Part shown: in pieces, positions 1-4,560 of the stretch
Layout: every line of letters starts with the position of its first letter
Numbering within the stretch: the first letter of the stretch is position 1
Source: an uncultured cyanobacterium
GTDB lineage: Bacteria > Cyanobacteriota > Cyanobacteriia > PCC-6307 > Cyanobiaceae
Reading direction: 5' to 3'
NCBI GenBank assembly: GCA_903831165.1
Contig: CAIKWV010000634.1
Coordinates: forward strand, 1-7,545
DNA: 7,545 nucleotides
The notes under the pieces: generated by a model
The model's database searches: none
Told to the model about the DNA's origin: nothing
Seen by the model: only the letters and a program-made list of their open reading frames with translations
Position numbers and translations under genes: made by a program

Positions 1-85
1 AGATGTGGGTTTCCAGCAGCTCGATCGCGGCCACCGGATGGGGATAGGCCTCCGGCCGGAGCAGGGCGGCGATCAGCGGCTCCAT
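1..85 (-). CDS. N-terminus of aminoglycoside phosphotransferase / AAA ATP-binding family protein (partial)
   Basis: The minus strand opens with ATG at 85-83 and stays open for 28 codons to the window edge. The peptide begins MEPLIAALLRPEAYPHP and continues to ELLETHI. This resembles the N-terminus of bacterial proteins annotated as bifunctional aminoglycoside phosphotransferase/ATP-binding protein, which often start with an 'LIAALL..P..YPHPV....LIETHIS' pattern before a kinase-like domain and a P-loop domain. Only the first 28 residues are visible, so no catalytic motif can be checked and the call rests on recalled N-terminal similarity. Codon use (CTG, GCC, CCG, GAG) is typical of the real genes here. 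No clear Shine-Dalgarno sequence precedes the ATG. It lies downstream of the tspO-like gene on the same strand, with a gap of about 80 bases. Confidence 0.55.
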   Translation of the reverse strand, partial: MEPLIAALLRPEAYPHPVAAIELLETHI

Positions 86-134
86 GGCAAAACTCAGTCA
101 GCGAACGGCATGGGCAAGGGGGCAGGCGGCGGCG

Positions 135-186
135 GCTGGCTCAACAGCCCGGATTGAGCTGGCTCAACAGCCCGGATTGAGCTGGC
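135..186. repeat. 23-bp tandem duplication (2 copies plus 6 bp)
   Basis: The unit gctggctcaacagcccgg + attga (23 bp) occupies 135-157 and again 158-180, followed by the first six bases of a third copy (181-186). Each copy also holds an inverted repeat, GCTCAA...TTGAGC with a 9-base loop (139-159 and 162-182), so the array can form two small hairpins. The tspO-like stop codon (TGA on the minus strand, 166-164) lies in one copy, and the second copy follows it in the 3' untranslated region. It looks like a slippage duplication that copied the end of the gene. Confidence 0.9.
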
Positions 187-616
187 GCATCTGCCAGGTG
201 ATCAGGGCTTCGACCAGCGACCACATCAGGAAAGGCAGCATCAACAAGGCCGCGGATGAGGAGATGCTGAGCACCAGCAACGTCAGGATCAGGCCGTAGC
301 TCCAGCCGATCAGACAGAGCAGGGTGCCAGCCGAAAGCCGGCGGGAGCGGCACATCAACCAGGTGTAACTCTCGACCAGAATCAGCAGCAGCACATAGGC
401 CAACACCAGGTTCCAGCTGCTGCGGATACCCCAGCTGATCAAGGCCGACAGGTAGAAGCAGGCATGGATCAGCAGCCAGATCAGGGGAATGAACGCCGAG
501 AATGTCACCCACTCAGGACGGCGCAGCCCCTGATACCAGGCGAAATCCTTGCGGGTGGGGTTGATCAGCACGATCACCCCCTCCATCAGAACCAGGATCA
601 GCAGCCAGGGAGGCAC
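164..616 (-). CDS. TspO/MBR-family integral membrane protein
   Basis: A 150-residue, strongly hydrophobic protein with about five membrane segments (near residues 3-19, 40-62, 68-86, 94-116 and 122-142), which is the TspO/MBR fold and length. Family hallmarks are visible: an aromatic-rich WYQGLRRPEW at 27-36 (compare WY..L..P.W in TspO), a Trp-rich second helix (PLIWLLIHACFYLSA), YTWLMCRSRRL before the fourth helix, and a C-terminal LMLPFLMWSLVEALITWQM. TspO proteins bind tetrapyrroles and related ligands in membranes; in photosynthetic bacteria they are linked to pigment and stress regulation. A role here is inferred from family only. The start is GTG at 616-614, the only usual start upstream of the first helix; the next Met is residue 11. 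The last three residues (PGC) lie in the tandem duplication. Confidence 0.75.
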   Translation of the reverse strand: MPPWLLILVLMEGVIVLINPTRKDFAWYQGLRRPEWVTFSAFIPLIWLLIHACFYLSALISWGIRSSWNLVLAYVLLLILVESYTWLMCRSRRLSAGTLLCLIGWSYGLILTLLVLSISSSAALLMLPFLMWSLVEALITWQMRQLNPGC

Positions 617-1021
617 AGCGGGTGGGTCTGCAATTGGTTGCTGAACCCAGCAGCAGGAGCTGCCGTCAGGGCCGCTGGGCTGCGGCGTGCCCGACCTGAA
701 TGCAGGCGAAGCGCCTTGATCAAGGCACCCAGACCTGGGAGGACGGTGCCGACCGGGCCTCCGACTGGCACGGAAAACACGACTGTTGCCAGGGGTTCGA
801 GCACGGCGCGAGCCAGGCGCGAGGGCTGATGGAAGTATGAAAGCCGGATGGTCAGGAAAGCTCTGACCAGCGAAGCATCAACAAGGACACGTTTCACACG
901 GACATCAGGCAGGTCGAAAAGGGGCAGATCAGCGATGGGAAGCAGCTTAGGCGACCTTGAACCCAACAATCACAAGCTGACAAGCGAACGCGATCGGCCC
1001 GAGCAACGCAGCAGATCTACC
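617..1021. other. Stretch of about 400 bases without a supportable gene
   Basis: Between the tspO-like start and the stop of the hypothetical gene at 1022 I see no recognisable gene. One minus-strand frame (598-969, TTG start, 123 residues) stays open with a fairly coding-like composition and a hydrophobic middle, but it resembles no known family, has an unlikely TTG start and would overlap the tspO-like start by 19 bases. The part from about 840 to 1020 is less GC-rich than its surroundings, as expected for a spacer with promoter sequence. No tRNA-like or strong terminator structure was found. Confidence 0.5.
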
Positions 1022-1555
1022 TCAATCTGAGGCTTGGATCGCCGAGGATCCAGGCGAATCGTTCACAACGCTTCTCGGCCATGCCGAGATCGCCAGGCCA
1101 GCCCCCCCAGGGCAGCCGAGGGGGCGGCATCCATCCCTGGCTGGAGCCAACTGCAGGAAGGCTTCCAGCCGTTGCGCGGGGCCCAGGGCAGACCAGGCGC
1201 CGCCCAGCCCCGAACGCTCCCAACTGCGGATATACAGCGCTCCCGCCGGTCGGCAGACCAGCCGATACCGGTAGCGCAGACCAACCAGAGCCGAGCCATC
1301 GGCGATCGCCGCGACCGGATCGAGGTCGGCCTGGCTGCGCAGCAGGGCGGCCAGCAGCCGGCCCCCCCGAACGTCGCAGCCGCTGAGCGGCAGGCCGGCG
1401 AGGCTCAGAGACTGGCGCAGGCGCCCGGCCACCTGGGCGGGATCGGCGCGCCGCTGGAGCAGCAGATGCAGGGGCCCCCAGCCCGGCACCCCGAGAATGG
1501 AGAGCAGGGCCCTGCTGGGGGCATCGAGAGCAAGCACGGTCGAGCGGGGGCACAC
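1022..1555 (-). CDS. Hypothetical protein, possibly cyanobacterial, C-terminus uncertain
   Basis: I do not recognise this protein. The frame is clearly coding in its middle: runs such as CTG CTG GCC GCC CTG CTG CGC and GAC CTC GAT CCG GTC show strong third-position G/C and normal amino-acid content. With the GTG start at 1555-1553 it has 177 residues. Features are a Leu-rich start (LDAPSRALLSILGVPGWGPL), a segment RRADPAQVAGRLRQSL, a basic-aromatic stretch GLRYRYRLVCRPAGALYIRS and a helix AQRLEAFLQLAPA. No signal peptide or membrane helix is evident. After about position 1140 the sequence becomes less protein-like (CRPLGCPGGAGLAISA...) while other frames look better, and a C7 run lies at 1102-1108, so the last 30-40 codons may be frameshifted. 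GTG codons at residues 7 and 23 are alternative starts. A function cannot be assigned. Confidence 0.6.
   Translation of the reverse strand: MCPRSTVLALDAPSRALLSILGVPGWGPLHLLLQRRADPAQVAGRLRQSLSLAGLPLSGCDVRGGRLLAALLRSQADLDPVAAIADGSALVGLRYRYRLVCRPAGALYIRSWERSGLGGAWSALGPAQRLEAFLQLAPARDGCRPLGCPGGAGLAISAWPRSVVNDSPGSSAIQASD
1302..1309. repeat. HIP1 octamer palindrome
   Basis: A single GCGATCGC site, here inside GGCGATCGCC. HIP1 is over-represented in many cyanobacterial genomes, so one copy fits the proposed host but proves little. It lies in the coding part of the hypothetical gene. Confidence 0.5.
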
Positions 1556-1621
1556 TCCCCGTCAGTGCCACCATGCGTCTCGAGGGCCGCCGCGGCCCCT
1601 CCCGTTCACCTCCCCAGCGCC

Positions 1622-1735
1622 ATGGCCCAGCCCGACCGTCCTCGACCCGCCTGGATCAACTGGTTGATTCTGCTGGCCTTCCTCTGGTCGTCCTGGCAGC
1701 TCGCCGGATTCTGGATTGAGCGGTTGCACGGCTGA
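1622..1735 (+). CDS. Small Trp-rich single-helix membrane protein
   Basis: A 37-residue reading frame with ATG at 1622 and TGA at 1733-1735. The N-terminus MAQPDRPRPAW is basic and proline-rich; it is followed by a hydrophobic helix (INWLILLAFLWSSWQLAGFW, residues 12-31) with five Trp counting the one at residue 11, and a short polar tail IERLHG. This is the pattern of a small membrane protein with its N-terminus in the cytoplasm, and codon use is ordinary for this genome. Small one-helix proteins of this size are common in cyanobacteria as photosystem or membrane-complex subunits, but I recognise no specific family and make no such claim. It is divergent from the hypothetical gene starting at 1555 and convergent with the one ending at 1784. 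No Shine-Dalgarno sequence is evident. A longer frame upstream in the same phase lacks coding character. Confidence 0.5.
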   Translation: MAQPDRPRPAWINWLILLAFLWSSWQLAGFWIERLHG

Positions 1736-1783
1736 ATGGGACCAGTGCCCCCGGCAGGACCTGGCCGAGGTTTCAGAGGGGAT

Positions 1784-2023
1784 TCAGAGCTCGATCTGGT
1801 AGCCGGCACCGCGCATCCAGCGCTCGAACTCGATCAGCACCAGCTCATTGGGGCAGTCGATCAGGGACAGGTTGCGCACGGTGCAATCGCCGTGGCCGCC
1901 GTGGTGAAGGGTGAGCAGGAACTGTTCACCGCTGAGGCCACAGACCTCGGGATCACTGCGGACCACCACATCGAGGGCGGCCCCCAGCCGGGCGACGCGG
2001 CGGCGCAGATCGGACCAGGTCAT
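1784..2023 (-). CDS. Hypothetical protein (79 aa), possibly conserved in picocyanobacteria
   Basis: A 79-residue protein that starts at ATG 2023-2021 behind a good ribosome binding site (GGGAG on the minus strand, with about eight bases before the ATG), which fixes the start. The sequence is well balanced and protein-like: an N-terminal helix MTWSDLRRRVARLGAALDV, then VRSDPEVCGLSGEQFLLTL, a His/Gly motif HHGGHGDCTVRNLSLIDCP, and a C-terminal ELVLIEFERWMRGAGYQIEL. Cysteines lie at 28, 47 and 57 and histidines at 40, 41 and 44, so metal binding is conceivable but not shown. There is no signal peptide or membrane helix. It is followed by the tiny plus-strand ORF in convergent orientation, and lies downstream of the DUF4335 gene on the same strand with a gap of about 115 bases. 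Function unknown. Confidence 0.75.
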   Translation of the reverse strand: MTWSDLRRRVARLGAALDVVVRSDPEVCGLSGEQFLLTLHHGGHGDCTVRNLSLIDCPNELVLIEFERWMRGAGYQIEL

Positions 2024-2139
2024 CGCTTTTCTCCCAGGGCCGATCGAGGGACCTACCCCACTCTCTCATCAGGAGTTGCGGACCGGGATCCGGGAGCGGG
2101 CATGTCGGGCGATGGCCTCCGTTGCCGCGGCCCTGCTGC

Positions 2140-2739
2140 TCAGCGCCTGCCGGCAGCGGCCGCCGCAGCGGAGGGTGTGGGAGCCGGAGCGGGGGGAGGC
2201 GGCACGATCAGGGCCAGGGCAGCCGCAGCGGCCAGGGCGGTCAGGCCGGCCAGCGGAGCCGCCAGTCGGCGCTGCAACGGCAGGCGTTCAGCCAGTTCCC
2301 GTTGGCGCAGGGGCTGGGACTGGGGCAGGGCCAGCGGCAGCTGCAGCCTGGTATCGAGCCGCAGACCATCCAGCACCCGCACCAGATCAGCCAGCTCGGC
2401 ATCGTCGAGCTCCAGCTCCAGGGAGGGGTTGCCGCTCTGGCTGCTGCGCAGTTCCAACCGGTGGCCGCCGGTGGGGCCGGGCTCGATCGCCACAGGGCGC
2501 TGCTCGCCGCCGAACCGTCGGCCGACCCCACTGATCAGATGGCGGGCATAGGGCAGCACCACCTCCATCAAGGCCAGCAGATGCTCCCGCTCCCCCTCCA
2601 GTTCGGGACGGCCCAACCACTCCAGCCGCCAGCCGGTGATGATGCCGACGCTGCCGGCGGCCTGGTCGGCGGAGACATCGGGGAAACCGTCGACCTCGAG
2701 CCGACAGCTGAGCTGGTCGTAGCGGAGGGTCTGCTTCAT
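2140..2739 (-). CDS. DUF4335 family protein
   Basis: A 199-residue protein from ATG 2739-2737 to TGA at 2142-2140. It resembles the cyanobacterial DUF4335 family: an N-terminal β-rich part MKQTLRYDQLSCRLEVDGF, then IITGWRLEWLGRPELEGERE, a helix HLLALMEVVLPYARHLISGV (residues 53-72) and an acidic LELELDDAELADLVRVLDGL. The C-terminus holds one hydrophobic segment (about 159-179) followed by a Pro/Ala tail, so the protein may be tail-anchored with most of it in the cytoplasm. It is shorter than many family members from filamentous cyanobacteria. An in-frame ATG six codons upstream (2757) is a possible alternative start; I prefer 2739 because family N-termini begin close to the 'Y.Q.SC.L' segment. 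The frame remains open far upstream, but that part overlaps DUF3038 and is a shadow. DUF4335 genes are usually next to DUF3038, as here. The biochemical role is unknown. Confidence 0.8.
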   Translation of the reverse strand: MKQTLRYDQLSCRLEVDGFPDVSADQAAGSVGIITGWRLEWLGRPELEGEREHLLALMEVVLPYARHLISGVGRRFGGEQRPVAIEPGPTGGHRLELRSSQSGNPSLELELDDAELADLVRVLDGLRLDTRLQLPLALPQSQPLRQRELAERLPLQRRLAAPLAGLTALAAAAALALIVPPPPAPAPTPSAAAAAAGRR

Positions 2740-2798
2740 CAGGGCACTTTGGAGCATGGACTGGGGCCGATCGGGGGCTGGGACAGCTCGAGACCCAC

Positions 2799-3224
2799 CT
2801 AGGCGGCGGCGTCCAGCAGACTGGCCCGCAGACGCTCGAACCCACCCTCGCCGGCGGCCAGGGAGAGGCTGCGCACCATCTGGCGCCGCTCGGCGGCTCC
2901 CAGCTCGGGATCGAGCAGCTGCTGCACCCCACTGCGGCGGGGATTCATGCGCTCGCGGATCAGTTCGGCCAGGCGGTCCTGAAACCGTTGCCAGCGTTGG
3001 GCGAGCAATTCCGGCGCCTCCCGGTTCGAGAGCAAGGTGCGCAACATCGGATAGAGACGATCGGCCATCTGACAGAGAATCCGGATCAAGGCATCGGTTT
3101 CGCTGGCGGAGATCGGCCCCCGGCGGCAGGCACGGCGCAGGGGATTGTGACAACGCCGCTTCCAGAGCTCGACCCGATTGGGGAAGAGCTCACCAAAGCC
3201 CAGTTGCTGGGACATCCAGACCAT
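2799..3224 (-). CDS. DUF3038 family protein, true start unresolved (upstream of 3224)
   Basis: The frame ends at TAG 2801-2799. From the first usual start codon (ATG 3224-3222) it gives 141 residues, including the DUF3038 signature FPNRVELWKRRCHNPLRR, an Arg-rich segment before a helix DALIRILCQMADRLYPMLRT and the ERMNPRRSGV motif. The frame stays open upstream to a TGA at 3377-3375, and that part reads RRGLERLDLLLLTLEALDL + NGGEAM, matching the conserved DUF3038 N-terminus (LDL.L..LEALDL.G.EAM). The real protein therefore extends to at least 3290 and probably about 3350, but no ATG, GTG or TTG exists in that stretch. Possibilities are a rare start (ATC codons at 3353-3351 and 3350-3348, or CTG), a frameshift, or a lost start. 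It is followed after about 60 bases by DUF4335, probably in one transcript, and is divergent from apt. Function unknown; the family is cyanobacterial. Confidence 0.8.
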   Translation of the reverse strand: MVWMSQQLGFGELFPNRVELWKRRCHNPLRRACRRGPISASETDALIRILCQMADRLYPMLRTLLSNREAPELLAQRWQRFQDRLAELIRERMNPRRSGVQQLLDPELGAAERRQMVRSLSLAAGEGGFERLRASLLDAAA

Positions 3225-3364
3225 GGCCTCACCACCATTGAGGTCCAGGGCCTCCAGGGTGAGCAGCAGCAGGTCAAGGCGCTCCAGCCCCCGGCGCGGC
3301 AGGGGACGGGAGAGCTGGGCCGGGGATGGAGCCTGGGTCTTGGCTGCGATGATGCCAGCAGCAA

Positions 3365-3380
3365 GGGTGATTCGTCACCC
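3365..3380. promoter_or_regulatory. Perfect 16-bp inverted repeat GGGTGA-TTCG-TCACCC between DUF3038 and apt
   Basis: Two 6-base arms surround TTCG, ending 44 bases before the apt ATG. The repeat lies at the head of the divergent DUF3038 frame, and the TGA that closes that frame (3377-3375) is part of it. It could be an operator for the divergent genes or a hairpin in a 5' leader. The same arms occur again at 6137-6152 with TCAG in the middle. No regulator can be named. Confidence 0.45.
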
Positions 3381-3424
3381 GTAGCGGCCAGCCCCAAGTC
3401 CGTTCAGCAGCCATCGCCGCCGCC

Positions 3425-4294
3425 ATGACCGTCAGCGTTTCCTCGATCGATCTGCGCCAGCACGTGCGCGAAATCCCTGACTTCCCCAAGCCGGGCATCC
3501 TGTTTCGCGACCTGACGCCGCTGATGCGCGACATCGACGTCTGGCGGGAGGTGATCCGCCGGCTGGCCGTCCAGTGTGAGCCGCTGCAGCCCGATCTGAT
3601 TGTCGGGATCGAGTCCCGCGGCTTCATCGTCGGCATGGCACTGTCGATGGCCATGGGCATCGGCTTCGTGCCGATCCGCAAACCCGGCAAGCTGCCTGGC
3701 CCATTGCATCGCGTCGACTACGAGCTCGAATACGGCAGTGACAGGCTCGAGATCCAGCGGGATGCCTTCATCACGATCACACCGTCGGCCACGACGATCG
3801 ATGAAGGACAGGTCCTGACCACCACGGTCAACACCACCGCGATCCCGGCGGGCACCCAGCTCCACTACAGCCTCAGCGGCAAGGGCATCGACGCCGCCGA
3901 CTTCGCCTCCGGCAGGCTCACGGGCCAGGAAACCGTCGGCAGCGACGGCAGCTTCCGTCTGTCGCACACGATCGCCAACGACGAGAGCACCGAAGGACCG
4001 GAGGTGCTCGAGATCCGGATCTTCGCCGACAGCGACCACTGCCACCAGCTGGGCGCCACCGCCACCGTCACCATCAACGACAGCTCCACGTCACCCTCCT
4101 ACGCCGGCAGACGGGTGCTGGTGGTGGACGATCTGCTGGCCACCGGTGGCACCGCCGCCGCCGCCGGCGAGTTGGTGACGGTGGCGGGCGGCAGCCTCTG
4201 CGGTTTCGCCTTCGTGATCGAACTGGCCGCACTCAACGGCCGCCAGAAGCTGCCGGCCGGGGTGCCTGTCGATTCCCTGATCGTCTACCCCTGA
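3425..4294 (+). CDS. apt: Adenine phosphoribosyltransferase with an inserted Calx-beta-like domain
   Basis: APT makes AMP from adenine and PRPP in cytosolic purine salvage. The N-terminal part (1-115) is a normal [21 protein letters not shown] at 17-34, [14 protein letters not shown] at 57-70, the base-binding/flexible loop region [20 protein letters not shown] at 81-100 and [15 protein letters not shown] to 115. The C-terminal part (226-289) has an intact PRPP-binding loop [13 protein letters not shown] at 231-243 and the usual [14 protein letters not shown] segment. Between them lie 110 extra residues (116-225) with no place in APT. They read as a single Calx-beta-like repeat (see separate entry). 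Without them the protein would be 179 residues, the normal family size. The insert is exactly in frame and no stop or frameshift is present, so the gene looks translated and under selection. The start is the ATG just before the conserved N-terminus; no strong Shine-Dalgarno is seen. apt is divergent from DUF3038 and convergent with DUF2949, 16 bases apart. Confidence 0.93.
   Translation: MTVSVSSIDLRQHVREIPDFPKPGILFRDLTPLMRDIDVWREVIRRLAVQCEPLQPDLIVGIESRGFIVGMALSMAMGIGFVPIRKPGKLPGPLHRVDYELEYGSDRLEIQRDAFITITPSATTIDEGQVLTTTVNTTAIPAGTQLHYSLSGKGIDAADFASGRLTGQETVGSDGSFRLSHTIANDESTEGPEVLEIRIFADSDHCHQLGATATVTINDSSTSPSYAGRRVLVVDDLLATGGTAAAAGELVTVAGGSLCGFAFVIELAALNGRQKLPAGVPVDSLIVYP
3770..4099 (+). other. 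In-frame 330-bp insert encoding one Calx-beta-like repeat inside apt
   Basis: The block covers apt residues 116-225. It starts [20 protein letters not shown], continues with [46 protein letters not shown] and ends [15 protein letters not shown]. The β-strand pattern, the 'IDEG' start, 'DF.SG.LTG', 'I.ND..TEG.E.L.I' and 'A.VTI.D' are features of Calx-beta domains, particularly of the roughly 100-110-residue units repeated in tandem in very large cyanobacterial surface proteins. Comparison with standard APT (in E. coli, ...HVDAI-KPGDKVLVVDD...) places the borders after F115 and around Y226. Base composition is similar to the rest of the gene, so it is either native to this genome or has been long resident. 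No terminal inverted repeats, transposase or convincing target duplication is visible. Calx-beta assignment is by pattern; a profile search is needed to confirm it. Confidence 0.85.
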
Positions 4295-4302
4295 AACGGG
4301 GT
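4287..4302. terminator. Short weak hairpin between convergent apt and DUF2949
   Basis: ACCCC-TGAAAC-GGGGT forms a 5-bp G/C stem that includes the apt stop codon, in the 16-base gap between convergent genes. No T tract follows on either strand, so termination is only a guess. Confidence 0.2.
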
Positions 4303-4310
4303 GGGGGGCT

Positions 4311-4526
4311 TCAGGGCCGCTGATCCTGCCAGTCGAGCACCTGAGCCAGCTGGTCCAGGCTGATCAGCCCGTAGCGCCAGAGCACCACCGGCAGCGGCGC
4401 CTGCTCCAGCTGGGATTGCTTGAGCCCCAGGTCAAGGGCGCTGTCGCTGAGGCCGATCTGATGGCGCAGAAACTGCAGCAACGGCGCCGACGGCGGTGGC
4501 TGGGGAGAGGAGCTGATCACCATCAT
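4311..4526 (-). CDS. DUF2949 family protein
   Basis: A small protein of 71 residues from ATG 4526-4524 (77 from the GTG at 4544). The core, APLLQFLRHQIGLSDSALDL followed by GLKQSQLEQAPLPVVLWRYG and LISLDQLAQVLDWQDQRP, matches the cyanobacterial DUF2949 pattern, in which an N-terminal helix with 'L..FL..E..IS...I.LAL' precedes 'LPM.LW.YGL..L.QL...FDW'. It is predicted soluble and helical, with a flexible N-terminus (SSSPQPPPS). Function is unknown. It lies 34 bases downstream of the UbiH-type hydroxylase on the same strand, suggesting co-transcription, and is convergent with apt. Tandem ATG codons at 4526 and 4523 make the exact start uncertain; both precede the conserved part. Confidence 0.8.
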   Translation of the reverse strand: MMVISSSPQPPPSAPLLQFLRHQIGLSDSALDLGLKQSQLEQAPLPVVLWRYGLISLDQLAQVLDWQDQRP

Positions 4527-4560
4527 TCCAGCTGTGATCGCCACGGGCTGAGCTCAAGTC

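Noticed and set aside
598..969. 123-residue minus-strand frame upstream of the tspO-like gene
   Set aside because: TTG start, no family resemblance, overlaps the tspO-like start. Mentioned under the gap but not called as a gene.
1582..1601. GC-rich imperfect inverted repeat between the genes at 1555 and 1622
   Set aside because: The arms differ by an extra base, no T tract follows, and such repeats are frequent by chance at this GC content.
3404..4045. 213-residue minus-strand frame opposite apt
   Set aside because: It is the antisense shadow of apt; the plus-strand protein has unmistakable family motifs and the antisense protein has none.
3771..4094. TCAC at both ends of the apt insert (3771-3774 and 4091-4094) as a target-site duplication
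   Set aside because: The copies are 320 bases apart, so removing one copy plus the interval would break the apt frame; a 4-base match is expected by chance.
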